Positions 9,828-18,210 of a stretch of 64,000 nt of DNA are shown one piece after another (positions within the stretch are counted from its first letter, which is position 1; the number at the start of each line of letters is the position of its first letter). A program made the translations under genes and the position numbers. The DNA is from Anaerobutyricum faecale (GTDB lineage: Bacteria; Bacillota; Clostridia; Lachnospirales; Lachnospiraceae). The notes under the pieces were generated by a model, which worked only from the letters and a program-made list of their open reading frames with translations, searched no databases and was not told the origin of the DNA. Location: NCBI GenBank assembly GCA_019119645.1, contig DWWR01000108.1, forward strand, positions 1-64,000, in the 5' to 3' direction.

Positions 9828-10886
9828 ATGAATAAGAAAAAAGGTAATTCAAATCTTGCCATGACGCTCTTAAAGGGAAGAACACTTTTCGTACTTATTA
9901 TATTGTTTATATTCTTCTCTGTGGTGGCAGATTCATTCTGTACAGTAAATTCACTGCTGCTGGTGTGCAAGCACGTGGCGCAGTATGGTATTCTTGGTAT
10001 TGGTATGACCTACGTTATCATCACCGGCGGTATCGACCTTTCCGTTGGTTCTGTCGTCGGTCTGGTAGGTATGGTCGCCGGCGGCCTGATTCAGGAAGGT
10101 CTTACCCTGAAGTTCGCCGGAGTGACGCTGTATTTCAGTGTGCCGGTGATCACTGTGATCTGTATCCTTCTGGGTATTCTGGTGGGTGTTATCAATGGAT
10201 GGTTGGTTGCCAAATGTAAGCTGGCGCCGTTCATCGTAACACTGGGTACCATGTATATCGGCCGTGGTCTTGCAAATATCCGTTCCGGCGGAAATACATT
10301 TTCCAATATCAGAGGAAATGAAGCCCTCGGAAATGTGGGTATCATGAACTTTGACAGCCGTATCTTTGCAGTGGGAGATTTCCCGGGCATTCCGATCGCG
10401 GCAGTTCTGTTCCTGATCCTGGCGGCCATCGCGGCATTTGTATTAAAGAAGACTCCGTTTGGATGGCATATCCTGGCCATCGGCGGTAACGAGAAGGCAG
10501 CCCGTCTTTCCGGTATCAAAGTTGAGAAAAATACCATTATGGTTTACGCTATTTCCGGTGCCTGCTCCGCATTGATCGGTCTTGTCACCATGGCGCAGAT
10601 CGCGGCTTCTCATCCAAACACCGGTGATTCCTGGGAAATGAACGCCATCGCGGCGGTAGTTCTCGGTGGAACTTCCATGGCCGGCGGTGTCGGAACCATC
10701 GGCGGAACAGTCATCGGTGCCTTTGTCATCGGTATCATCAATGACGGTATGACCATGTGTGGTGTATCCGAGTTCTGGCAGAAGGTAATCCGTGGACTTG
10801 TTATTATCCTGGCGGTGCTGATCGACCAGTTCCAGAGAAATCTGCAGGCTAAGATGGCGCTGCAGGCCAGAAACGAAAGCAAATAA
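9828..10886 (+). CDS. Sugar ABC transporter permease (RbsC-like)
   Basis: 352 residues, strongly hydrophobic with about ten membrane segments. The family signature near residues 55-80 (GMTYVIITGGIDLSVGSVVG) and the cytoplasmic loop AIGGNEKAARLSGI that contacts the ATPase are clear. ATG 9828 follows AAAAGGAG. It is the last gene of the sugar operon and is followed by a hairpin terminator. A homodimer of this protein would form the membrane channel for the imported sugar. Confidence 0.95.
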   Translation: MNKKKGNSNLAMTLLKGRTLFVLIILFIFFSVVADSFCTVNSLLLVCKHVAQYGILGIGMTYVIITGGIDLSVGSVVGLVGMVAGGLIQEGLTLKFAGVTLYFSVPVITVICILLGILVGVINGWLVAKCKLAPFIVTLGTMYIGRGLANIRSGGNTFSNIRGNEALGNVGIMNFDSRIFAVGDFPGIPIAAVLFLILAAIAAFVLKKTPFGWHILAIGGNEKAARLSGIKVEKNTIMVYAISGACSALIGLVTMAQIAASHPNTGDSWEMNAIAAVVLGGTSMAGGVGTIGGTVIGAFVIGIINDGMTMCGVSEFWQKVIRGLVIILAVLIDQFQRNLQAKMALQARNESK

Positions 10887-10916
10887 TGAAATATTCTTCC
10901 TCTTAAAATTTATAAT

Positions 10917-10964
10917 AAGGAGCCTTCCGCAGTGGACAGTCACAGCTGCTGCGGGAGGCTTCTT
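10917..10964 (+). terminator. Terminator of the sugar operon
   Basis: Sixteen bases at 10917-10932 pair with 10949-10964 (AAGGAGCCTTCCGCAG with CTGCGGGAGGCTTCTT), with two G-U pairs. It lies 30 bases after the permease stop; the following T content is modest. Confidence 0.7.
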
Positions 10965-11073
10965 CTATTCTGAAGGAAGGGCCGGTTCCCGGGAGATTGG
11001 GAACAGTATCCGGGTTATTTTTTTCATTATCCCCTTTTTCAAAAAAGATTTCCTTTTAAAAACCAGGAAATAG

Positions 11074-11082
11074 TGCTATAAT
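11074..11082 (+). promoter_or_regulatory. Extended -10 promoter before gdpP
   Basis: TGCTATAAT is an extended -10 element with TTTTAA 17 bases upstream of the TATAAT. The same arrangement (TTTTAA, then TGCTATAAT) occurs before glgC at 61874. It is 74 bases before the gene start. Confidence 0.55.
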
Positions 11083-11156
11083 AACACAATATATTCGCAG
11101 GTTTTATGAAGTTTGGCTGAGAAGCCATATGTTTAATAATTTATCTGGTGAAGGAA

Positions 11157-13190
11157 ATGAAACAAAATAAAAAAGTCTCAAAACAGATTAAGTTCAATTT
11201 ATGGCTGGCTATTATTATGGTAGCAGCCTTTCTTATGGTCGGATTTTCTATCATGTCCATTCGTCCGGTTTACGGGTACCTGATCATAACGGGGGCTTTT
11301 ATTTTTTTGGTGGTCGCAGTTGTTCATTATGAATATTTTGAAAAACTGGCGGCGGCAGAGCTTCTCTCTGCGGGATTTGAGCAGGGACAGATACAGAAGG
11401 ATCTGTTAAAAGAACTGCCCATCCCCTATATTTTAACGGACGACGATGGAATGGTCATCTGGTTTAACAGCAGTTTCGCTGAGATGGCCGGAGAAAAGAC
11501 GGGGAAGAAGAACATCACGCAGATGTTTGCTTCTCTTTACAAAAAGGTATTTCCGAAGCCCGGGAACACGAAAGAGTTCTGTATTACCCTGGATGAGAAA
11601 AAGTACCGGGTGGAGTGCAAGAGTGTCTGTCTGACAGAAGAAGAAAAGAGCGGCGAAGAGGCCAGTCCTGACAGCATACTGCTTGCCTTCTATTTTTTTG
11701 ATGAGACTCAGCTCATGGAGTACCGGGAAGAGTCGCAGAGCAAGCGAATGGTCGCCGGTCTCATCTACATTGATAATTATGAGGAAGTCCTTGAGAACAT
11801 GGAAGAGGTGCGGCAGTCCCTTCTGCTGGCATTGGTGGAGCGGAAGGTCATCCGTTACATGCAGGGGCTGGATGCCATTGTGAAGAAGTTCGAGAAGGAT
11901 AAGTTCCTTTTTGTGTTCGAGGAAAAGAACCTGCAGAAGCTCATGGAGTCCAAGTTCTCCCTGCTGGATGAAGTCCGGATGATCAATATCGGTAATGAAT
12001 TATCCATGACATTGAGTATCAGTGTGGGCGTCAATGCGCCGAGTTACGTGGAGACCTATGACAGCGCCCGTATCGCCATGGATCTGGCTCTGGGCCGGGG
12101 CGGTGATCAGGCGGTGGTCAAGGATGGAGATTCCATTTCCTATTACGGCGGCAAGACCCAGAAGGTGGAAAAGAGCACCAGGGTCAAGGCGAGGGTGAAG
12201 GCTCACGCCCTGAGAGAGATCATCATGACCCATGACAAGATTTTCATTATGGGACATAAGCTTCCGGATGCGGATGCCGTGGGAGCGGCTCTCGGTATTT
12301 ACCGACTGGCGAGAACCTTTGACAAGAAGACCTATATTGTCATGGATAAGGACTGCGCGGCCATACGGCCGATCATAGAAGGAATGATCAATGACACCGG
12401 GGCGGAAGATTTTCCGTTTATCAGCAATGAGCAGGCGCTGTCATTGAAGGACGCCTCCTCCATGCTGGTGATCGTGGACGTCAATCTTCCGGCCATGACA
12501 GAGTGTCCGGAACTGATCAAACAGATTGAGACCATCGTGGTGCTGGATCATCACCGGCAGAATAACGAGACGATCAAAAATGCGGTGGTTTCCTATGTGG
12601 AACCTTACGCCTCCTCATCCTGTGAGATGGTGGCGGAGATTTTACAGTATATTCCGGATAAGCCGAAGCTGCGGGCCATCGAGGCCGATGCCCTGTACTC
12701 GGGTATTCTGGTGGACACGGATAATTTTGTTGTGAAAGCGGGAGTCCGGACATTTGAGGCGGCGGCTTATCTCCGCCGTGCCGGAGCGGATGTGACGAGA
12801 GTCCGGAAAATGTTCCGGGAAGATATGGAGAACTGTAAGGTCCGCGCGGAGATCATCAACCGTGCAGAACTGTTTTACGATGAATTTGCGATTTCAACTT
12901 TTGACGGAAGAAATATTGACGGAGCGACGGTCATCGGAGCGAAGGCGGCCAATGCCCTGCTGGATGTGCAGGGAATCCGGGGAAGTTTTGTGATCACACA
13001 GCTTTCCAGCTGCATTTATGTGAGCGCCCGTTCTATCGATGACTTGAATGTACAGATTATAATGGAGAAATTTGGCGGCGGCGGCCATCTCACGGTGGCA
13101 GCAGCACAGCTTAAGGATAGAACCATGGGAGAAGTGGTCAATGATTTGAAGAATCTGCTGGCTTCGATGAAGAAGGAAGGAGATATCTGA
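11157..13190 (+). CDS. gdpP: Cyclic-di-AMP phosphodiesterase GdpP (PAS-GGDEF-DHH)
   Basis: 677 residues. Two membrane segments occupy about residues 15-55, then a PAS-like domain (about 85-130), a degenerate GGDEF domain (about 190-320), a DHH phosphodiesterase domain (GHKLPDADAVGAALG near 364, VLDHHRQN near 463) and a C-terminal DHHA1 domain with GGGGHLTVAAAQ near 639. This is the canonical GdpP order. The enzyme hydrolyses c-di-AMP and so affects potassium and osmotic balance and wall stress. ATG 11157 is used; an in-frame GTG at 11148 is possible and neither has an ideal ribosome site. It leads the gdpP-rplI-dnaB set common in Bacillota. Confidence 0.95.
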   Translation: MKQNKKVSKQIKFNLWLAIIMVAAFLMVGFSIMSIRPVYGYLIITGAFIFLVVAVVHYEYFEKLAAAELLSAGFEQGQIQKDLLKELPIPYILTDDDGMVIWFNSSFAEMAGEKTGKKNITQMFASLYKKVFPKPGNTKEFCITLDEKKYRVECKSVCLTEEEKSGEEASPDSILLAFYFFDETQLMEYREESQSKRMVAGLIYIDNYEEVLENMEEVRQSLLLALVERKVIRYMQGLDAIVKKFEKDKFLFVFEEKNLQKLMESKFSLLDEVRMINIGNELSMTLSISVGVNAPSYVETYDSARIAMDLALGRGGDQAVVKDGDSISYYGGKTQKVEKSTRVKARVKAHALREIIMTHDKIFIMGHKLPDADAVGAALGIYRLARTFDKKTYIVMDKDCAAIRPIIEGMINDTGAEDFPFISNEQALSLKDASSMLVIVDVNLPAMTECPELIKQIETIVVLDHHRQNNETIKNAVVSYVEPYASSSCEMVAEILQYIPDKPKLRAIEADALYSGILVDTDNFVVKAGVRTFEAAAYLRRAGADVTRVRKMFREDMENCKVRAEIINRAELFYDEFAISTFDGRNIDGATVIGAKAANALLDVQGIRGSFVITQLSSCIYVSARSIDDLNVQIIMEKFGGGGHLTVAAAQLKDRTMGEVVNDLKNLLASMKKEGDI

Positions 13191-13259
13191 CGGATTCTTT
13201 TCAATGCCATGGAAGACAGCGAACAGGAAAAGAAAACAGATAAAACAGGAGGACAGATT

Positions 13260-13706
13260 ATGAAAGTAATTTTATTAGAAGATGTAAAGGCTTTAGGTAA
13301 AAAAGGTGATATGGTGGAAGTCAACAACGGCTATGCAAGGAACTTTATCCTGCCAAAGAAGCTGGGTGTGGAGGCCACCGGCAAGAATATCAATGACCTG
13401 AAACTGCAGAAAGCGCATCAGGATAAGGTGGCTGCAGAGCAGCTGGCAGCGGCGCAGGCCCTGGCGGCAGAACTTTCCGAGAAGTCTGTGGAAGTAAAGA
13501 TGAAAGTGGGCGAGGGCGGCAAGACCTTCGGCGCCATCTCCACCAAGGAGATCGCGGCAGCGGCCAAAGAACAGCTGGATATGGAACTGGACAAGAAGAA
13601 GATTTCCGTGGACGAACCGATCAGGAGTCTGGGTGTACACAATGTGAAGATCAAGCTTCATCCGAAGGTAACAGCGACTCTCAAGGTAAAAGTATCAGAA
13701 ATGTAA
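13260..13706 (+). CDS. rplI: 50S ribosomal protein L9
   Basis: 148 residues, the standard length for bacterial L9. The N-terminal rRNA-binding domain (MKVILLEDVKALGKKGDMVEV; NGYARNFILPKK) and the central helix leading to the C-terminal domain (EGGKTFGAISTKEIA) are present. ATG 13260 follows AGGAGGA; an upstream in-frame start adds 17 unrelated residues and is rejected. It lies between gdpP and dnaB, a conserved neighbourhood. Confidence 0.97.
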   Translation: MKVILLEDVKALGKKGDMVEVNNGYARNFILPKKLGVEATGKNINDLKLQKAHQDKVAAEQLAAAQALAAELSEKSVEVKMKVGEGGKTFGAISTKEIAAAAKEQLDMELDKKKISVDEPIRSLGVHNVKIKLHPKVTATLKVKVSEM

Positions 13707-13746
13707 ACATACAGAGTTGTAATGAGATATATAGAGATGTGATGAT

Positions 13747-15096
13747 ATGCCGACAGTAGACGAGAATTTTATCAAACGAATACAGCCGCACAGCGAGGAG
13801 GCGGAAAAGTCGGTGCTGGGTTCCATGCTCATGGACAGAGACGCCATTGTGGAGGCGGAGGATATCCTTGTCAAGGAGGATTTCTATCAGCGTCAGTATG
13901 GAATCCTGTTTGAAGCCATGGTGGAGCTTTACCAGGAAGGAAAGCCGGTGGATCTTATCACTCTTCAGGATAAGCTGAAGGAGAAGGATGTGCCGGAAGC
14001 ACTTTCCAGTCTGGATTTTTTCCGGGAACTGGTGGATATCGTTCCCACTTCCACCAATGTCCGGCAGTATGCTCAGATCGTTCATGACAAGGCAACGCTC
14101 CGGGCGCTCATCAAGGTGACCGAGGACATCGGTAATGCCTGTTATCTGGGCAAGGAGGAGACGCCGGCTATTCTGGAGAAAACCGAGAAAGAGATCTTCG
14201 GCCTGCTGCAGAACCGGAACCGGATGTCCGACTTTGTGCCGATTCAGGAGATTGTTCTGAATTCGCTGAACGCCATCGAGGAGGCGGCAAAGACAAGAGG
14301 AAGAGTCACCGGCATTGCCACCGGTTTCACCGAGCTTGATTATAAGCTTACGGGGCTTCACCCGGCGGAGCTTATTTTAGTGGCGGCAAGACCTGCCATG
14401 GGTAAGACGGCCTTTGTCCTGAATATTGCCCAGTATGCGGCGTTCAAAGATAACCATGCGGTGGCCATGTTCAGTCTGGAGATGTCGAAGGAACAGCTGG
14501 TTACCAGATTGATGGCGTCAGAGTCCATGGTGGATTCTCAGCAGATCCGTACCGGTGATCTGAGAGATTCCGACTGGGAGAAGCTTCTGGAAGGAGCGGC
14601 TCTCATCGGCAATTCCAAATTGATCATTGACGATACCGCATCTTCTCTGGCGGAGATCCGTTCCAAGTGCAGAAAATATAAACAGACGTATGACATCGAG
14701 ATGGTTGTGATCGATTATCTGCAGCTGATGAGCGGCAGCAATACCCGCAGAAATGAATCAAGACAGCAGGAGATTTCAGAGATATCCCGTGCCCTGAAGG
14801 TTCTTGCCAGAGAGTTAAATATCCCGATCATTGCCCTGTCACAGCTCTCCCGTGCCGTGGAGGCAAGACAGGACCACCGGCCGATGCTCTCGGATCTTCG
14901 TGAATCCGGAGCCATCGAGCAGGACGCCGACGTGGTTATGTTCCTGTACAGGGATGAATATTATAATCCGGATACGGAGAAAAAGAATATAGCAGAGGTC
15001 ATCGTGGCCAAGCAGAGAAACGGTGCCACCGGAAGCATTGAGCTTGTCTGGCTGGGACAGTACACGAAATTTGCCAACAAGGAGCGGATTCAGTAG
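13747..15096 (+). CDS. dnaB: Replicative DNA helicase DnaB
   Basis: 449 residues. The N-terminal primase-interaction domain begins IQPHSEEAEKSVLGSML, and the RecA-like ATPase domain holds Walker A ARPAMGKTAFVLN near residue 214 and Walker B VVIDYLQLMSG. It unwinds DNA as a ring hexamer at the replication fork. The helicase loader and DnaD-domain initiator encoded at 54.9-57.0 kb are its expected partners. The stop codon sits in the loop of the terminator hairpin, so coding sequence and terminator overlap. Confidence 0.97.
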   Translation: MPTVDENFIKRIQPHSEEAEKSVLGSMLMDRDAIVEAEDILVKEDFYQRQYGILFEAMVELYQEGKPVDLITLQDKLKEKDVPEALSSLDFFRELVDIVPTSTNVRQYAQIVHDKATLRALIKVTEDIGNACYLGKEETPAILEKTEKEIFGLLQNRNRMSDFVPIQEIVLNSLNAIEEAAKTRGRVTGIATGFTELDYKLTGLHPAELILVAARPAMGKTAFVLNIAQYAAFKDNHAVAMFSLEMSKEQLVTRLMASESMVDSQQIRTGDLRDSDWEKLLEGAALIGNSKLIIDDTASSLAEIRSKCRKYKQTYDIEMVVIDYLQLMSGSNTRRNESRQQEISEISRALKVLARELNIPIIALSQLSRAVEARQDHRPMLSDLRESGAIEQDADVVMFLYRDEYYNPDTEKKNIAEVIVAKQRNGATGSIELVWLGQYTKFANKERIQ

Positions 15097-15120
15097 AATT
15101 CCGCTCCTTTTGTCTGTTTT
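15079..15120 (+). terminator. Terminator overlapping the end of dnaB
   Basis: A perfect 10-bp stem, AAGGAGCGGA (15079-15088) with TCCGCTCCTT (15100-15109), is followed by a T-rich run. The dnaB stop at 15094-15096 is in the loop. Confidence 0.85.
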
Positions 15121-15136
15121 TAGAAGACGAATATCA

Positions 15137-15166
15137 TTGAGAATGGAACCGGAACCTTGTTATACT
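15137..15166 (+). promoter_or_regulatory. Promoter before the MerR-like gene
   Basis: TTGAGA (15137-15142) and TATACT (15161-15166) are spaced by 18 bases. A 130-base leader follows, containing a possible hairpin at 15223-15265 (GAAAGCCGGA with TCCGGGGCTTTC) without a T tract. Confidence 0.55.
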
Positions 15167-15299
15167 ATGAATATGCCGATATGCAGACAGGCATGACTGC
15201 TTATGCCGCCATTATCAGTTATGAAAGCCGGATGCGCTGGATTTTAGCTGCTGTCCGGGGCTTTCGCAGTAAAATATAGTATGACAGGAGCGAGAAAAT

Positions 15300-16172
15300 A
15301 TGAAGGAAAAAAGATATTCCATCTCAGAAGCTGCCCGGCTGCTGGAGGTGGAGAATCATGTGCTGCGGTACTGGGAAGAAGAGCTGGGGCTCACCATTCC
15401 GAGAAATGAACTGGGACACCGTTATTACAGAGAAGAGGAAATACAGCTGTTAAACTGTATCAAAGAATTAAAGAATAAAGGATTTCAGTTAAAGGCGGTA
15501 AAAGAGGTGCTGCCGGATCTGGAACAGAAGAAACTCATTGATGTACATAAATTGCTGGCTACGCAGGTGGAGCTGGAAAATATGGGGATCGAAGAGGAGG
15601 AGAGTTCCCGGGAGGAGGACAGGACCCGGGAAAGTGGTAAATCCGGAGAGGATGGAAGATTCCGGGAAGACGACAGCGAAGATATATACGCAGGTCATGA
15701 GAATCATGCTGAAACCGGCAGAGATACCGAACTGAGACCGGCAGAGGAAGAAGACGGGGAAGAGAGCGATTTCAGGGAAAACGGGCAGGGCGGAAAAGTA
15801 GTCACCCTGAGGAAAGGAGGAGGACATGCCGAGCGTCATCCGGCTCCGAGAGAAAACACAGCCCCGTCTCTTCGCAGCAATGAGGAAAAAATGCGGGAAT
15901 TTGAATCTATCATGGGCCGTATCATAGGAAAAGCTCTGAGAGAACAGGCGGAAAATATGGGAGATGTCATGGGAGACCGGATCAGCAACAGAGTGATCAG
16001 GGAAATCGATGATGTCATGGAAGAAAGAGAAGAGCGGGAGGAAGCCCGGTATAAGAAACTGGATGAGGCCATCCGCAGCCATCAAAAGGCGAGACAGGAA
16101 ATCGCCGTATCCAAAGAGGAAGGCGGCAGGAAGAAAAGCCGCTTTTTCCGGAAAAACAAGAGAAAAATATAG
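15300..16172 (+). CDS. MerR-like regulator with long charged C-terminal tail
   Basis: 290 residues. Residues 1-75 form a MerR-type winged helix-turn-helix (YSISEAARLLEVENHVLRYWEEE, then HRYYREEEIQLLNCIKELKNKGF). The middle (about 95-200) is acidic, low-complexity and probably disordered. The C-terminus (about 200-290) is helical with alternating Arg/Glu and a very basic end (GGRKKSRFFRKNKRKI). There is no recognisable effector domain. The fold says DNA-binding; the target is unknown. It stands alone between two terminators, so it is probably monocistronic. Confidence 0.75.
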   Translation: MKEKRYSISEAARLLEVENHVLRYWEEELGLTIPRNELGHRYYREEEIQLLNCIKELKNKGFQLKAVKEVLPDLEQKKLIDVHKLLATQVELENMGIEEEESSREEDRTRESGKSGEDGRFREDDSEDIYAGHENHAETGRDTELRPAEEEDGEESDFRENGQGGKVVTLRKGGGHAERHPAPRENTAPSLRSNEEKMREFESIMGRIIGKALREQAENMGDVMGDRISNRVIREIDDVMEEREEREEARYKKLDEAIRSHQKARQEIAVSKEEGGRKKSRFFRKNKRKI

Positions 16173-16193
16173 TGACTAGAAAAGCTTATCGCA

Positions 16194-16231
16194 CAAAAAA
16201 AGAGTGTCTGCTAAGACAGACACTCTTTTTT
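16194..16231. terminator. Bidirectional terminator between MerR-like gene and ferredoxin
   Basis: AGAGTGTCTG pairs with CAGACACTCT around a six-base loop, flanked by A and T runs on both sides, so it can end transcription of both converging genes. Confidence 0.9.
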
Positions 16232-16261
16232 GCGTAACGGAAATTCTTCTGAAAATCCGGA

Positions 16262-16432
16262 TTATTCCTGGCTGATAGCGCCGGATGGGCATGCACCTGC
16301 GCATGTTCCGCAATCGATGCAGGAATCAGCGTCGATTTCGTATTTGCCGTCGCCTGCGCTGATAGCGCCTACTGGACATTCACCTTCACAAGTTCCACAG
16401 TTGATACATTCATCAGAAATTACGTATGCCAT
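16262..16432 (-). CDS. 2[4Fe-4S] ferredoxin
   Basis: 56 residues read on the minus strand. Two CxxCxxCxxxCP cluster motifs are present (CINCGTCEGECP and CIDCGTCAGACP), each followed by GAIS, the classic clostridial ferredoxin pattern. The start at 16432 has AAAGGAGG upstream. It carries low-potential electrons for pyruvate:ferredoxin oxidoreductase, hydrogenase and similar anaerobic enzymes. A 124-codon open frame on the opposite strand across the same DNA is only its shadow. Confidence 0.97.
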   Translation of the reverse strand: MAYVISDECINCGTCEGECPVGAISAGDGKYEIDADSCIDCGTCAGACPSGAISQE

Positions 16433-16677
16433 TAGTATATCCTCCTTTAGGTTTAGATTATTACAAAACTCTCTTGTTCTGTATTCCTTATTTTATACTA
16501 GATTTCCGCCAATATCAAGCGGAATTCCAAGAAAAATACTGGTAAAATTGTATTATTTTCAAACCAAAAACCATGTTTTTCGTTTCATATCGATATCTGT
16601 CTAAGTATCTGTTTCTTGTTGAGAATAATTATTAATTACATTTGTATTAAATTATAATGAACAATTATCATAAAGGG

Positions 16678-16706
16678 TTGATAGAACCAGTATTATCCAT
16701 TATAAT
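16678..16706 (+). promoter_or_regulatory. Promoter of the YARHG-protein gene
   Basis: TTGATA (16678-16683) and TATAAT (16701-16706) with an exact 17-base spacer. Transcription should begin near 16713, a few bases before a hairpin terminator. The rest of the 16433-16775 gap is AT-rich with no other gene seen. Confidence 0.75.
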
Positions 16707-16717
16707 AAAAACAGGAG

Positions 16718-16758
16718 AAAAAATGTGTTATTAGACAATAAAACACATTTTTTATTTT
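16718..16758 (+). terminator. Leader terminator just downstream of the promoter
   Basis: AAAAAATGTGTT (16718-16729) pairs with AACACATTTTTT (16742-16753), followed by more T residues. It lies between the promoter and the ribosome site AAAGGGGGA, and a tiny frame (AGGAG, then ATG TGT TAT TAG at 16722) sits on its 5' arm. This resembles an attenuator. Confidence 0.6.
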
Positions 16759-16775
16759 TGTAAAGGGGGAGTTTG

Positions 16776-17360
16776 ATGTGGAACCCTGAAGGCGACGGAA
16801 AAACAGGAAGAAAGATGATCAGTGCCGTGATCATTGTCGCGCTGACGCTGACAGCGGTGATTCTCGGATTTTCTGTACTGCAGAAAAAGCATGAGGAGAT
16901 CATCTCTGCGGCCACGGACACAGAAGGAAATACAGAGATTACCATTGCGATCGGACAGGCCAGGAAAGATGAAGATGCCGGTGAAGACACAGAGGACGGA
17001 TACGGAGAAGGAAGTGAAGACAGCGAAGGGGAAAGCGAAAACGTGTATCTGGTCAAGGGAAACGATACCGGTTCCAATCCTTATGAGAAGGCGGATCATC
17101 TGGCCTACACAAACAGTGTGCGCTATACCTGGGATGAACTGTCCTGTCTGGATTCCTACGGTCTGTGTATCACAAGAAATGAAATTTACGCCCGCCATGG
17201 CAGAATGTTCACAGATCAGGATATCCAGAATTATTTTAACAAACAGGACTGGTATGTGGCGCAGACGGCGGCCGCGGCCTTTGACGATTCTGTTTTAAAT
17301 GATGTGGAACAGTATAATGTGGAATTGATTCATTCTTATGAGCTGCAACAGGGATACTGA
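16776..17360 (+). CDS. Membrane-anchored YARHG-domain protein
   Basis: 194 residues. A single membrane segment lies at about residues 12-30, followed by an acidic Glu/Gly/Asp-rich linker (about 50-90) and a C-terminal YARHG domain (ITRNEIYARHGRMFTDQDIQNYF) with a conserved Trp after it. YARHG domains are found in extracellular parts of many Clostridia proteins; the function is poorly understood and a wall-related role is an inference. ATG 16776 follows AAAGGGGGA. The gene has its own promoter with a leader terminator. Confidence 0.85.
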   Translation: MWNPEGDGKTGRKMISAVIIVALTLTAVILGFSVLQKKHEEIISAATDTEGNTEITIAIGQARKDEDAGEDTEDGYGEGSEDSEGESENVYLVKGNDTGSNPYEKADHLAYTNSVRYTWDELSCLDSYGLCITRNEIYARHGRMFTDQDIQNYFNKQDWYVAQTAAAAFDDSVLNDVEQYNVELIHSYELQQGY

Positions 17361-17395
17361 CCAGAGGGTCTGGCTTAAAGCAGGAGGAAGAGAAC

Positions 17396-17956
17396 ATGAA
17401 CAAAAAACTAGCGGTGATATTTCCGGGAGTCGGCTATCACACGGACAAGCCTCTTCTCTACTACGGGAAGAAGCTGGCGGCAGCCCGGGGCTATGAGATT
17501 CTTGAGGTAAGCTACGGAGAACTGCCATCCGGCATCAAGGGCAGCAGAGAGAAAATGCTGGAAGCCTTTGAGGCGGCCAGTGATTGTGTCGCCGGCCAGC
17601 TTTGCCAGGTGGACTTTGCCGGCTGTGAAGATGTGCTGTTTATTTCCAAGAGCATCGGAACCGCTGTGGCGGCAGCCTTTGCCCTGTACAATCACATCTC
17701 TGCGCGTCAGGTATATTATACGCCGGTGGAGGAATCTTTTATGGCCATCGGAGAAGAAGGAATCGTGTTTCACGGAACCAGTGACCCGTGGGCGAGGACG
17801 GAGATCATTGAGGAAGAATGCCGGAAGAGGCATCTGCCTCTTTATGAGACGGCCGGGGCCAACCATTCCCTGGAGACAGGAAATGTACAAAAAGACCTTA
17901 AGAATCTGGCAGAGATCATGAGGCAGACGGAAAAATATATCGCGGGGATATTATAA
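17396..17956 (+). CDS. Small alpha/beta-hydrolase-like protein
   Basis: 186 residues with an alpha/beta-hydrolase look: an N-terminal strand plus oxyanion-type loop (LAVIFPGVGYHTDKPL), a nucleophile-elbow-like stretch (LFISKSIGTAVAA, Ser between Lys residues), an acidic loop (HGTSDPWA) and a terminal His (GANHSLETG). The triad Ser-Asp-His can thus be proposed. Homologues are usually annotated only as hydrolases. It follows the YARHG gene by 35 bases and may be in the same transcript. Substrate unknown. Confidence 0.65.
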   Translation: MNKKLAVIFPGVGYHTDKPLLYYGKKLAAARGYEILEVSYGELPSGIKGSREKMLEAFEAASDCVAGQLCQVDFAGCEDVLFISKSIGTAVAAAFALYNHISARQVYYTPVEESFMAIGEEGIVFHGTSDPWARTEIIEEECRKRHLPLYETAGANHSLETGNVQKDLKNLAEIMRQTEKYIAGIL

Positions 17957-18030
17957 GCAGGCAGAAGAATGCCGCATGAAGGCTGCAAAACAAACAGAAG
18001 AAACACTGCGCAGTCAGCGCAGAAAAAGAA

Positions 18031-18080
18031 CCCTCCCGGGAACAGAACGAGAAGATGTCCTGTACCGGGAGGGGATTTTT
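18031..18080 (+). terminator. Terminator after the hydrolase-like gene
   Basis: CCCTCCCGG (18031-18039) pairs with CCGGGAGGG (18065-18073), followed by GATTTTT. Confidence 0.75.
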
Positions 18081-18094
18081 ATGCCCATCAGGCG

Positions 18095-18210
18095 AAAATA
18101 TTTCCGGGAGATAAAAAACGTTCGGGCGAAAATATTTCCGGGAGATGACGACCGTTCAGACGGAATTATTTCCGGGGGATGACAACCGTTCAGACGGAAT
18201 TATTTCCGGG
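18095..18210. repeat. 34-bp tandem repeat, about 3.4 copies, running into the end of pfp
   Basis: Units start at 18095, 18129, 18163 and 18197 with exactly 34-base spacing and share ATTTCCGGG followed by a GATGAC/CGTTC-type core. The last, partial unit contains the pfp stop codon and final codons (18200-18210), so the array probably arose by duplication of the 3' end of pfp. The first two units share variants (AAAATATTTCC, TTCGGGCG) different from the last two (GAATTATTTCC, TTCAGACG). Confidence 0.9.

Noticed and set aside
16230..16604. A 124-codon plus-strand frame
   Set aside because: It is antisense to the ferredoxin gene, which has a ribosome site and both cluster motifs on the minus strand.
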